In this document: positions 43,352 to 54,743 of the stretch, piece after piece
Position numbering within the stretch: position 1 is the first letter of the stretch
Layout: every line of letters starts with the position of its first letter
Assembly (NCBI GenBank): GCA_039583875.1
Contig: CM077150.1
Span: 173,609,499 to 173,673,498 of the forward strand
Origin: Platanthera guangdongensis
Lineage: Eukaryota > Streptophyta > Magnoliopsida > Asparagales > Orchidaceae
Direction of reading: 5' to 3'
Length of the DNA stretch: 64,000 nucleotides
Notes under the pieces: model-generated
What the model was told of the DNA's origin: nothing
Databases searched by the model: none
The model's input: the letters and a program-made list of their open reading frames with translations, nothing else
Translations under genes and position numbers: made by a program

Positions 43352-45405
43352 ATGGGTAAGAAGAAAGTGGAGGAGGGTGAGGGGCGCAGCCGCTGCGGGA
43401 AGAGGTTTACTGACCATGACTTCCCGCTCGGCCGGCTCCTTCGGGAAGACCACGATAAGTTTGCCCGCGAGTATCTGGGGGAAGGGATCGAGTCGCGTCC
43501 CCCCAAGGTCGGCGAGTGCATCAACACATACTACCCTGGGGAACTCGCCTTCCCCGTCTCGCACTTCGAGGCGGGGTTGTGACTGCCCCTCTGGCCTGAG
43601 GTGAAGCAGACCTTCAAGTACTTCGGTGTCGTCCCGGCACAGTTCAACCCTAACGCGATTTCGGTGTTGATCGCGTTGGCATGCTATATGCGTCGGGAAC
43701 GCATCGAGTTTAGCTTGACGGCGTTCCGCAAGCTTTTCATCTACCACGCCAACGCCGATGGCGTCTCGTACTTCACTGGGCAGGGGCTCAAGGTATGCGA
43801 GACGCCTAACAAGAATCATCACTGGCTCACCCGATTCGTCTTCATCCGGGGAGACCGGGCTGACTTCGGCGGCATCCCTCTCGCGCCGGTCTCTCCGCCA
43901 GAGAGCTTCTACGCCACCCCCCAAGTCAGTGGGCTAGAGAAGCTGCTGTGCGAGTACCTAGTTGGCAAGAACTTCGAGGTCAACTTCTTGCGGCGAGGCC
44001 TCGATTCGCTTCTCCCAGTGCTCCCAGGCGAGGGTATTCTTCTATTCCTCTCTCTTGGATATTCGTCGTCTCGCTTCTTTCTAACCCCCGCTTTCTTTTA
44101 GGTGAGCGAATTATTCCAGCATCCCCTCCTTATAAGAGCAATATTCACCCTGCCAAGGGTCTTGATCTCGCCAATGCAGCGGCAGAGGCGGCGAGAGAGT
44201 CCCTGGCGGTCAACCCGCCCAAGCGTCCCGGAGATGACACGGTCCCCTCTCGCTCCAGCCCTCCAAAAAAGAAGATGAAGAAGGCTGTAGTCATCTCCAA
44301 GGAAAGGAGGAAGGCTCCTCAAGGGAGCCCTATCTCTCTAGGGGAAACTCCACCGCCTCCCTCGCCTAATCACCAGGTCGTCTCGCCTATCCGCGAGACG
44401 GTACTTTCTGATCAACCTGCTGCTGCTTCCAGCCTGCCCGCCACTGCTTCCAACCCGCGAACTGCTGCTCCTGATCAGGTGGCTGCTACCTCCTCTCGCG
44501 AGGGCGACTCCTCTGGCCGTCCCACCCCCGCCTCTCACATGAATTACAACCTGGGTCCCTTGGTTCACGATGCCGTCGGCGACCCGGTTCTGCTGTGGGG
44601 GCGGGACGCCAACCGCGTGTCCATCTCCACCCTCCTTACATCATGGAAAGAGCAAGAGTTCCCTTCCAACCACGCCTTCGCCATAGGGTACGGCCTCTAT
44701 GGCGGCCTTGACGCCGCTTTGCCTGAAAGCCAGTCCACCAAGGACCTTGTGCTAAAAACTTGCCACCATCAAATGCGGGCCTTGGAGTTCTCGCACCGCT
44801 CCTCTCGCCGCCTCATTTACATCAATTCAAAATGGAAGGCCAGCGAGGAAAATCTGGAGGCGGAGCGGGAGAAATCTACTGGTCTAGCGAGAAGGTTGTC
44901 AGATGCCGAGTCGCTCCTCGCGAAGGCCCAAGGCGGCGTGGTAAGCCATAACTCTCTTTTCCCTTGGGTTTTTCCTTTCCCACGATTCTTGGCTAATTGC
45001 CAGGTCATCCCGCAGGATGCCGAGACGGCGGGACAACTTCGCTCGCGCGTGGCAGCTTTGGAAGAGTAGGTCCGGGTCCTGACAGCTGAGAACGCGCGCC
45101 TTCAGGCGGATGCTGCGTCGTCATCTCGCCGCGAGCCCTTCCGGACACCTCCGCCACACTACTCTTACGAGGAAGTTGAGGAGCGATGCCAAGACGCTGG
45201 TGTCCGTGGGGCTGAGCTGGTGCTGCAGATGATGAAAGACCTGGGGGTTGTGAAGGATGAGTCTGAGACAGTGACCGCGCGCGACTTGGTCCCCGAGCTC
45301 TATAGCGAGGAGAGCGATGATTCTTCATCCGGCGAGGAGGGACTGATGCGCCCCCTCCACGATTTAGAATCACTCTCTCCTCCGCCGATCTCGGGGTGCC
45401 GATGA
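43352..45405 (+). pseudogene. aORF1 of F: Transposase_28-like antisense gene
   Basis: ATG 43352 (MGKKKVEEGEGRSRC). Exon 1 to 44033 carries the 'putative gypsy type transposon' region (FEAGL, a stop, LPLWPEV, then YFGVVPAQFNPNAISVL, YFTGQGLKV, LVGKNFEVNFLRRGL). Intron 1 is 44034-44101 (phase 1) and intron 2 is 44941-45003 (phase 0), both GT-AG. Exon 2 encodes a Pro/Ser-rich basic stretch (PPKKKMKK, a possible nuclear localisation signal), NLGPLVHDAVGDPVLLWG and a coiled coil. Exon 3 encodes a coiled coil and the acidic end (SEESDDSSSGEEG), stop 45403-45405. Only two stops (43580, probably CGA to TGA, and 45067) break about 620 codons, so this is the best preserved aORF1 in the window. It is antisense to pol of its own element. 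Confidence 0.8.
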
Positions 45406-47649
45406 AGATCTCAACTCAAAACCTATCCCCCACAGGCAAGCCTTCGGACCTGCCAGCTAGATGGGAGCCTGCGCAGTGGGTCTACCTGGGGCCGAGCCGA
45501 GCTCGGGGTACCGATGAAGATCTCAACTCAAAACCTATCCCCCACAGGCGAGCCTTCGGACCTGCCAGCTAGATGGGAGCCTGCGCAGCGGGTCTACCTG
45601 GGGCCGAGCCGAGCTCGGGGTGCCGATGAAGATCTCAACTCAAAACCTATCCCCCACAGGCGAGCCTTCGGACCTGCCGGCTAGATGGGAGCCTGCGCAG
45701 CGGGTCTACCTGGGGCCGAGCCGAGCTCGGGGTGCCGATGAAGATCTCAACTCAAAACCTATCCCCCACAGGCGAGCCTTCGGACCTGCCATCTAGATGG
45801 GAGCCTGCGCAGCGGGTCTACCTGGGGCCGAGCTGAGCTCGGGGTGCCGATGAAGATCTCAACTCAAAACCTATCCCCCACAGGCGAGCCTTCGGACCTG
45901 CCAGCTAGATTGGAGCCTGCGCAGCGGGTCTACCTGGGGCCGAGCCGAGCTCGGGGTGACGATGAAGATCTCAACTCAAAACCTATCCCCCACAGGCGAG
46001 CCTTCGGACCTGCCAGCTAGATGGGAGCCTGCGTAGCGGGTCTACCTGGGGCCGAGCCGAGCTCGGGGTGCCGATGAAGATCTCAACTCAAAATCTATCC
46101 CCCACAGGCGAGCCTTCGGACCTGCCAGCTAGATGGGAGCCTACGCAGCGGGTCTACCTGGGGCCGAGCCGAGCTCGGTGTGCCGATGAAGATCTCAACT
46201 CAAAACCTATCCCCCATAGGCGAGCCTTCGGACCTGCCAGCTAGATGGGAGCCTGCGCAGCGGGTCTACCTGGGGCCAAGCCGAGCTCAGGGTGCCGATG
46301 AAGATCTCAACTCAAAACCTATCCCCCACAGGCGAGCCTTCGGACCTGCCAGCTAGATGGGAGCCTGCGCAGCGGGTCTACCTGGGGCCGAGCCGAGCTC
46401 GCGGTGCCGATGAAGATCTCAACTCAAAACCTATCCCCCACAGGCGAGCCTTCGGACCTGCCAGCTAGATGGGAGCCTACGCAGCGGGTCTACCTGGGGC
46501 CGAGCCGAGCTCGGGGTGCCGATGAAGATCTCAACTCAAAACCTATCCCCCACAGGCGAGCCTTCGGACCTGCCAGCTAGATGGGAGCCTGCGCAGCGGG
46601 TCTACCTGGGGCCGAGCCGAGCTCGGGGTGCCGATGAAGATCTCAACTCAAAACCTATCCCCCACAGGCGAGCCTTCGGACCTGCCAGCTAGATGAGAGC
46701 CTGCGCAGCGGGTCTACCTGGGGCCGAGCCGAGCTCGGGGTGCCGATGAAGATCTCAACTCAAAACCTATCCCCCACAGGCGAGCCTTCGGACCTGCCAG
46801 CTAGATGGGAGCCTGCGCAGCGGGTCTACCTGGGGACGAGCCGAGCTCGGGGTGCCGATGAAGATCTCAACTCAAAACCTATCCCACACAGGCGAGCCTT
46901 CGGACCTGCCAGCTAGATGGGAGCCTGCGCAGCGGGTCTACCTGGGGCCGAGCCGAGCTCGGGGTGCCGATGAAGATCTCAACTCAAAACCTATCCCCCA
47001 CAGGCGAGCCTTCGGTCCTGCCAGCTAGATGGGAGCCTGCGCAGCGGGTCTACCTGGGGCCGAGCCGAGCTCGGGGTGCCGATGAAGATCTCAACTCAAA
47101 ACCTATCCCCCACAGGCGAGCCTTCGGACCTGCCAGCTAGATGGGAGCCTGCGCATCGGGTCTACCTAGGGCCGAGCCGAGCTCGGGGTGCCGATGAAGA
47201 TCTCAACTCAAAACCTATCCCCCACAGGCGAGCCTTCGGACCTGGCAGCTAGATGGGAGCCTGCGCAGCGGGTCTACCTGGGGCCGAGCCGAGCTCGGGG
47301 TGCCGATGAAGATCTCAACTCAAAACCTATCCCCCACAGGCGAGCCTTCGGACCTGCCAGCTAGATGGGAGCCTGCGCAGCAGGTCTACCTGGGGCCGAG
47401 CCGAGCTCGGGGTGCCGATGAAGATCTCAACTCAAAACCTATCCCCCACAGGCGAGCCTTCGGACCTGCCAGCTAGATGGGATCCTGCGCAGCGGGTCTA
47501 CCTGGGGCCGAGCCGAGCTCGGGGTGCCGATGAAGATCTCAACTCAAAACCTATCCCCCACAGGCGAGCCTTCGGACCTGCCAGCTAGATGGGAGCCTGC
47601 GCAGCGGGTCTACCTGGGGCCGAGCCGAGCTCGGGGTGCCGATGAAGAT
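45387..47649. repeat. Twenty tandem copies of a 112-bp unit in F
   Basis: Starting positions step exactly by 112 (45387, 45499, 45611, 45723 ... 47627) with a 23-bp partial at the end. Copies differ at only a few sites. The unit contains gagctcggggtgccgatgaa and ctgccagctagatgg. The array begins inside the last codons of aORF1 and ends 107 bp from the pol stop. Tandem repeats at this place are known in Tat elements and have seeded satellites in some plants. Confidence 0.95.
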
Positions 47650-47755
47650 ACCTCTTCCTGTCATTAGGACTTCACGAGAAATAATGAACGAGAAATAATT
47701 TAAGAAGTACATTATATTAATTATACTTTGAGTACATATCTTCTGCTCTCCCTTC
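47650..47755. other. Gap between tandem array and pol stop of F
   Basis: AT-rich 106 bp with no visible feature; it would hold the 3' end of the pol message. Confidence 0.5.
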
Positions 47756-50700
47756 TCATGGGTAGAAGCGTTTTAAGTCATCCCCACTCCAGGAATGGTT
47801 CAAGGTCCTACCCTGCACATCTTGGAGGTAGTATCCCCCTGCTTTCAACACTCTTTCTACAATATAAGGCCCCTCCCAATTTGGATTGAGCTTTCCCACC
47901 GGGGCGGACCTCCCTGCCGCATCAACCTTTTTCAGTACCAGGTCTCCTTCCGCGAATTGTTTTATCCTGATATGCTTGTCAAAGTGCCTTGCCATTCGAC
48001 GCTTGATTTCCTCTTGTCTGATGGCTGCTACGTCTCGCAGCTCCTTTGTAAGGTCTAGTGAGAGACGCAGGCCTTCTTCGTTTTCCATCCTCCATGCCTC
48101 GTCCCCATCACCTGCAGCTGCGACCCGTGGGGATCGGACCTCGAATTCCACTGGTAGTACCGCCTCACAACCATGGGAAAGCTTGAAAGGGGTCTCACCA
48201 GTGGCCGTGTTCGGGGTTGTTCTCAGAGCCCACAGGACCGAGGGGAGCTGCTCTACCCAATTCCCTCTCAAATTCTCTACCTCCTTCTTTAGCAAGTTAA
48301 TGATAATCTTGTTTGCCGCCTCCACCTGACCGTTGCTCCTGGGGTGGTGGACGGAGGCAAACCTGAGGTCGACGCCCAGCTGAGTGCAGAAGCTGATGAA
48401 CTCTTCGCTAGCAAACTGGGGGCCGTTATCCGTGACGATGGCCTGAGGTAGCCCGTGCCTACATATGATCTCCCCCCAGACGAAATTCCTGATGACTTGG
48501 GAGGTCACCTTTGCTAGCGCCTTGACCTCCAGCCACTTGGAGAAGTAATCTATCATGACCAGGAGGAATCTTCTTTGTCCACTAGCTGGAGGGAAAGGTC
48601 CCACCAGATCCATCCCCCAAATGGCGAAGGGCCATGGTGCTGTGATGCTTCGGAGTCTTTGAGCTGGCAAGAGCTGGAGGGGGGCGTAGAGCTGGCACTT
48701 CTGGCACTTCCTCGCAAATTCTGTCGCGTCTTTTCTCAGGGTGGGCCAGAAGTACCCCTGTCGGACCACCCTTGCTTCCAAAGTCCTTCCTCCGGAATGA
48801 ATACCACATTCCCCGGAGTGCACCTCCTCCAGAATGTGCCTGGTCTCCTCTTCCGTCACGCATCGAGCCAGGAGACCCGAAAGCATCCTCCGGTGCAATC
48901 CTTCTTCATGCATGAGATAGTGGGCCGCCTTATGGCGGAAGTTTCTTGCCTCCTTGACCCCTTCAGGGAGGGTTCCTATCAGAAAGAAGGTAACGAAAGG
49001 ATCTACCCACGAGGGCCGCCGATCAACCTCCATTAGCTCCCCTTCTTCGATCGCTGGATGGAATAAATCAGTCAGAGCACCCCCTTCCCATGGTCCGAAC
49101 TTAGCCAATCGATCGGCAGCAGTGTTCTCTTCTCTGGGGACGTGCTGGATGGAGAACGTCCGGAACCCCCCGATGATCGTCCTTACCTTGGACAAATATT
49201 TTACCAGGGTGGGCTCCCGGGCCTCGAACTCTCCACGTATCTGAGACGCCACCACCAACGAGTCCGTGAAAAACTCAACGTCCTTGATCTCGAGCTCCTT
49301 AGCCAAGCAAAGGCCGGCTATCACTGCCTCGTACTCTGCTTGGTTGTTGGTTGTGGGGAAATGCAAGGCGACGGCTTGCTTTATGGTCACTCCCTGAGGA
49401 CTTGTTAGTACCACCCCTGCTCCAAGGGAGTGCTTTCCTGAGGCCCCGTCGACCATTATCTTCCATGCTTCTGGCCGCTGCGGCTCCTCGGCTCCGTCCT
49501 CCGCGACGTAGTCTGCCAAGAAGTCGTCCACCACCTGTGCCTTAATGGAGAGCCTTGGTACGAACGAAATATTGAACTCGCTCAACTCGATAGACCACTT
49601 GGCCAGCCTACCCGAGTGCTCTACTCCTTCAAAAATCATTTGGAGAGGATGGTCCGTCACCACTCTAATCGAATGGGCCTGGAAATATGGCCGGAGCTTC
49701 CTGGCCGAAACAACCAAGGCGTATGCCAGTTTTTCTAGGATAGGGTAGCGAAGCTCCGCCTTCCTTAGGATCCTGCTAACATAATAAATTGGCAGCTGCT
49801 TCTTTCCCTCTTCTCTGACTAGGACGGAGCTCACCGCCTCTGCTCCCACTCCTAGGTACAAGGTTAGATCTTCTCCCTCTTTTGGGCTTTGAAGCAGAGG
49901 TGCCCGGGAGAGTTGCTCCTTCAGCTTTTGAAAAGCTTCTTCGCACTCCGCTGTCCATTCAAATCTCTGATTCCCTCGTAGCACTTTAAAGAAAGGTGAG
50001 CACTTCTCTCCTGACCTAGAGAGGAATCTGCTAAGGCCGGCCAGTTTTCCTGTCAAGCGCTGCACCTCCTTAGCGTTTCGCGGTGATTCCAGCTCCAGAA
50101 TGGCCTTTACTTTATCAGGATTAGGTTCTACCCCTGCCGGGGTCAGAAGGTGCCCAAGGAATTTCCCACGACTGGCCCCGAAAACACATTTTAGGGGGTT
50201 CAACCTCATTTTGAACTTCCTCAGGGTGGCGAACGTCTCCTCCAGATCCTGGAGATGCGAGTTCACTCCCTTGCTCTTTACCATGAGATCATCAACGTAG
50301 ACCTCTAGGTTCCGACCCCTTTGGCCCTGGAAAACTCGATCCATCATCCGTTGGTACGTCGCTCCCGCGTTTTTTAACCCGAAGGGCATCATGTTATAAC
50401 TAAAACACCCTTCCCTTGTGATGAAGGAGACGTCCTTGACCTCAGGAGGGTGCATCCGGATCTGATGGTAACCTGAAAAAGCATCTAGAAAACTCATAAC
50501 AGAGAAACCAACGGCTGAATCAACCAGCGCGTCGATTCGAGGCAGGGAGTAGCAATCCTTAGGGCACGATTTATTTAATAACGAAAAGTCAATACACATC
50601 CTCCATTTTCCTCCCCCTTCTTCACCATTACAATATTGGAGATCCAGCCTGGGTACTGGATCTCTGAAATGAAGCCCGCCTCCAGGAGCTTCTTGACCTC

Positions 50701-52137
50701 CTCTCGAATGGGCTCCTCCAGCTTGGTGGCGATGGCCCTCATTTTCTGGCATATGGGGCGCGTCCGAGGGTCCAGATTTAGGCGGTGGCAGGCCACGTCC
50801 GCATCAATGCCCGGCATGTCCGCCGCGCTCCAAGCGAAGACGTCGACGTTGCTCTGAATGCAGGCCCGCATCCGTTCCTGGTCTTCGGGACTCAAGCCCC
50901 CGCTGATCCGTACCCTTCGTACCTGCCCCTGGCTGGTGCGGAGCTCCACCTCTACTACTTCCTCGGCCACCTCCAACCGCGACTGCTCCCACCCGTCCCC
51001 TGCTTCTTCTTCCATCTCTTCCTCCCCTCCTGCTCCCTCAACCTCTATCACCTCGTCCTGCTGCTGCTCAATTTCGATCTCCCTTCGGGCTTCCTCCTCT
51101 GCCCCTTCTTCTCCCACTTTCTCCTGCATTCTTTCCCGTAGCTCCGAATCTCCGCTCCTCCTGACTTCCTGCACATCTTCTCCCCCCTGCACCTCCTCAA
51201 TCTCCATTCCTCCCTCCAGGCTCTCCTGTTGCTGCTCGACCTCAACATCCTCCTGCGCCTCCTGCACACCTCCTCCTTTCTGCTTCTCAGTCTCCTCCTC
51301 CCCGACTTCCTCTTCGGCTCCTCCTCTCGCTTCCTCTGGGCTCACCTCTTCTTCCCTGATAGCTTCTTCTTGCGCCGCCATCTCCTTTTCCAACTCCTCC
51401 GCCTCTGCTATCCAAGATATGGTGTTAACCGCCGTGACGTAACACTGCCTCGCCACTTTTGGATCTCCCCTGACCCTGACCTGCACCCCTCCATTGTTAA
51501 ACTTGAGACATTGATGGAATGAGGAGGGGACGCAGCGAAAGGCGCTGATGAGGGGTCGCCCAAAGATGGCGCTGTAGCTGCTCGGGGCATCTACAATCAC
51601 GAACCGACAGTTCCGTGATACGCCCCCCAACCTCACGTGCAGCCCTACTCCCCCTTCCACTTCTTTCCTCTCCCCGGAGAATCCAAACAATGGTCCATCC
51701 GAGGCCAAAACCCTCTTGGCTTCTACCTGCATCTCATCGAAGGCCTTCTTAAAAATCACATTTACGGAGCTCCCGTTATCCACTAGGATCTTGGAGACCG
51801 TAAAGTTTTCCACCGCCGTCTGGATCACCAAGGCGTCACAGAATGGGTCCTCGTACTCCGGCATATCTTCTGAAGAGAAGGTAATTTTTTCTAGCGGGGG
51901 CGGGGTTTGGGAGGTCGAGGCTACCCCCTTTCGGAACATGGTCTGGAGGCTCCCCTTTCGGGTGGCCTCGATCCCAATCCCTCCATGGATGGCCCCGATT
52001 CCTCCCCGGGTTCCTACATCCACCCGGTCCTCGCACCTATCTTCCGCCTCCCCATGCTCCATTTCCTCGATCCTCACCGGCGGATCCTGTCTCCTCAAAC
52101 CTCTGGCCTCTCTCATCTCCAAGAATTCTGGGCACGT
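47756..52137 (-). pseudogene. Pol of F: protease, RT, RNase H, archaeal-type RNase H, integrase
   Basis: Read on the minus strand. The knuckle remnant GHATATCPEFLEM (near 52137) precedes the protease (ILVDNGSSVNVIF, about 51792). A Glu-rich linker of some 150 residues (about 51410-50960) leads to RT (PICQKMRAI, EEVKKLLEAGFI). A one-base loss near 50615-50625 shifts the frame; RT continues in the frame ending at 47756 (KWRMCIDFSLLNKSCPKD, DAFSGYHQI, YVDDLMVKS at 50299). RNase H follows, then a second RNase H of the archaeal type (IMVDGASGKHSLGAG, about 49450; NNQAEYEAVIAGL), then integrase (HSGGRTLEARV...CQKCQLY; GMDLVGPFPP; IVTDNGPQF; HHPRSNGQVEAAN). From the frameshift to the stop, about 955 codons are open. 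The catalytic residues of RT and integrase are visible. Confidence 0.9.
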
Positions 52138-52144
52138 GGCTGTA

Positions 52145-52432
52145 GCGTGACCTCTCTCCTGATGAGGGGAAGAGCTCTCGCGCCGTGACGTCCCTCTCGC
52201 CAGCCTCCGTGGGGACCTCCTTTCCCGGGCGCTGACCCGGGGCGTTCTCGCCTAAAAGCAGGACCACCTCGATCGGGACCTGAGGTGTCGCCCACTCACT
52301 CCTTGCCGAGAAGGCCAAGCTTATGGTTTGCATGACCTCTCGCCTGAAGTCCTCCAGCATTTTCCTCGTCGCCTCTTCTACCTGGGAGGGGGAACCTCCA
52401 GAACCAGATCCTTCTCCTTCACCTCCTGTCAT
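52145..52432 (-). pseudogene. Truncated gag of F
   Basis: ATG 52432 (MTGGEGEGSGSGGSPSQVEE) with a short helical start (RKMLEDFRREVMQTISLAF) and about 95 residues in all. The gag core is missing and the sequence goes straight to the knuckle remnant and protease in another frame. Family Gags are several hundred residues long, so most of gag has been deleted. Confidence 0.65.
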
Positions 52433-52472
52433 AGGACCAAACTCAAACTTTTCTTGAACCGGCTACTTCCAC

Positions 52473-52485
52473 GCTCACCGCACCA
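52473..52485 (-). other. Probable primer binding site of F
   Basis: On the minus strand tggtgcggtgagc, 4 nt inside the 5' LTR. It would pair with a tRNA 3' end gctcaccgcacca. The tRNA was not identified. Confidence 0.55.
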
Positions 52486-52489
52486 GAAC

Positions 52490-53205
52490 TGTTGAAGCCA
52501 AAATTTGACTCCGACAAGCGTTCACAAAATTGGGGTGTAGCCGACACCTACTTGGCCCAAGCTCGACCTCCGACTGATCGTGAAGGACTAAGGAAAACTG
52601 GCCCAAAGCCGCAGCAGGGAGGTCCCACCGCTTACCCGGAAGGTCACAGAGAGCTTCCCCTCCAAAGCCAAAAGCTGGGCTTGGAGTTCCTCAGAAGACT
52701 GTGCCAAATGGATCCTCTTAAGAGTCTCAAAATTCCCCCTTCTAAAGAACCCCTATGAGCTTATTTATAGATTTCAGAATCTGAACTGCCAATAACAAAA
52801 CTGCACCGGCTTGAAATTACCGGGGTACCCTTAGCTGGGTCTGCCAACAGCCGAACTCCGCTGTTCTGAGGAGCTATACGCAGTCCACCAAGGGTAAGAG
52901 TGTAAAAATACCCGGGGTAGAAGAGTAAAAACCCCTGCTTTGACAGGGAAAAATAAAAGAGCCTTCTCTCCCCCTGGCGAGAGGAAAGGCACCTGCCGGC
53001 GAGAAGGACCCACCGCCCGTCTCGCCGGCGCCTCTCGCCCTTGGAGGTCATCTCGCTTCTGGAGGTCCTCTCGCCTATGGGTGGGGGCATTTTGCCCCTT
53101 GGAGAGCCCATTATCTCGCCGCTTGCGAGTGGGCCCTCCTGGTCCCCTTTGCCTATCTCGATTTGTTTGCTTCTTGAGGGCTCTTTGCGAGCCCGAGGTT
53201 GTACA
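52490..53205 (-). repeat. 5' LTR of F (716 bp)
   Basis: Same length as 39529-40244; about ten mismatches seen by eye. The TATA box corresponds to plus-strand tatttata near 52762. Confidence 0.9.
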
Positions 53206-53983
53206 TGTATCTTATTTTACTTCTCATTTTTCTTACTTGTATAAGTCTGCGCGGTCTCAGTGTAATTTTCGATGTAATATATAGTTAAAATATAAATCGG
53301 TCTGAGGCCATTATGCGACTTCAATGGAGCTATCCGCAAGAGAGAGAGAGATATTCCTGCGGCTTGTTTGAGAATACACATTGACAATAAGCCGAGCGAC
53401 TATGGATTAAACCGCCAAAAGCCTTAATGAAGAATTGAGTTATCTTCTAGGAAGAGAGAAATGCTCGCGGCTTATTTGCAAATAAACTATGAACAATAGG
53501 ACGCACAGTTAACATTGTAGCTGTCGAAAAGCCTTAATAATGAAATATACGTTTGCTGCTAGAGCGAACTCGGATGCAGATCGCGCCTTTTATGCAGGAA
53601 ACTTATGGAAAAAGACAAATAATCTGCGGCTTCTGATATGATTGTGCAAGCCGGTAATCTTTATACTTAAGTATGCTTAGCCGACTTCCCGAATATATAA
53701 ATGTGCTGGCGGACTAAGGCAAAGAATTAACTACCCGAAATAGGTCGGCCGACCTCCCGAGTATATAAATATTAAACCGATAAGTAGGCATATAGAAGCC
53801 AAATGAGACAAGCCGGCATATGTAACCGCGCGGTCTGCAACTGAGAAATATAAATCTTCTATTTGATCTGAGGAAGATGGGTTACAGACTTAAGCGACCA
53901 AGAGGGTAGGTGCGCACGAAGCCCATTACTTTCCACGCAGGGTCGTGAAAACTGTAAACTACATCACCCAAGAAGGCTTGGCA
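53206..53983 (-). other. Spacer of E2 (first part)
   Basis: Continues E2 after F. The reverse complement aligns with 11860-12700 of E1. It contains one conserved-loop hairpin (53895-53945). No coding frame. Confidence 0.7.
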
Positions 53984-54743
53984 CACTACTAGAAAACAGA
54001 CTTTTAGCCACGGTAGATTACCGTGGCTAAAAGTCCAAAACCGTGACAAAAGCCTTTTAGCCACGGCCTACCCACGACAAATGGGCGTGGGCAATGCGAG
54101 CGTGGCTAATAGTATTAGCCACGCTGAATCCGTGACAAATAAGTTTTAGCCACGAATTTTAGCGACGAATTAAAATCGTGACTAAAGTGCCTGTTTTCAG
54201 CAATTATTAGCCACAGTTCAATTGTCGTGGCTAAAAGCTCCGTTTTTGCCACAGTTTAATTGTCGTGGCTAAAAGCGCATTTCCTCACATAAAAAAGATT
54301 CCACCGGCGATGTCCGTCGCCGGCCGGCCGCCGTCGCCGGCCAGCCGCCGCCGGCCACCGGCTGCCGCCCAATGCCGTCGCCCGCCGTCGGCCGCCTGCC
54401 CGCCGCGTCCCACGGGCTGCCCGACCGCGAGCCCAGCTTAATTCAAATATTCATTGCGGAATGAGCAATATAAACCCAAAATAGAAGTTTTAACTGGCGG
54501 TGTGGGACTAATAAATACCCATTTTTTGACACGGATTAGGCTTCCGTGGCTAATACTAATAGTATTAGCCACGAAATAGACAAACCGTGGCAAAAACTTT
54601 TTAATTTGCCACGAATTAGTCATATGTGGCTAATAGTAACTTATTAGCCACGGAATAGGTACCGTGGTTAATACTTCATTATTAGCCACGGTTTTACCCC
54701 GTGGCAAAAACAACTGTGGCAAAAGGTATGTTTTCTAGTAGTG
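53984..54743. mobile_element. CACTA-type MITE, 760 bp
   Basis: Terminal inverted repeats cactactagaaaaca (53984) and tgttttctagtagtg (54743), flanked by 3 bp gca/gga. The subterminal regions hold more than a dozen copies of tagccacgg or its reverse, the clustered arrangement expected of CACTA transposase binding sites. The centre (54300-54430) is a GC-rich ccgccgtcgcc run. No transposase gene, so it is non-autonomous. The E1 sequence at 11838-11850 shows the empty site. Confidence 0.85.

Larger units (their letters stand above)
39529..53205 (-). mobile_element. F: Tat/Retand-type element with pol and antisense genes, 13.7 kb
   Basis: Two 716-bp LTRs (39529-40244 and 52490-53205) with about ten mismatches by eye (roughly 1.4%). 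Flanking 5 bp tgtag/tgtat. Minus orientation: the right LTR is 5'. Order on the minus strand: LTR, primer site, truncated gag, protease, RT, RNase H, archaeal-type RNase H, integrase, tandem repeats, antisense genes (plus strand), LTR. Dual RNase H domains, 3' tandem repeats and an antisense ORF downstream of pol are known features of Tat elements. A solo LTR (H) has inserted between its left LTR and aORF2. Confidence 0.85.

Noticed and set aside
45387..47649. CRISPR-like regular repeat
   Set aside because: Head-to-tail 112-bp units without spacers, inside a plant retrotransposon.
47756..50752. First ~43 codons of the long F pol frame as a real N terminus
   Set aside because: They are out of frame with the RT sequence encoded in the overlapping frame; the true join is a one-base frameshift near 50615-50625.
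50858..51442. Ser-rich and Cys/Ser-rich frames on the plus strand
   Set aside because: Complement of the Glu-rich linker of F pol; codon-wise shadows of GAG/GAA runs.
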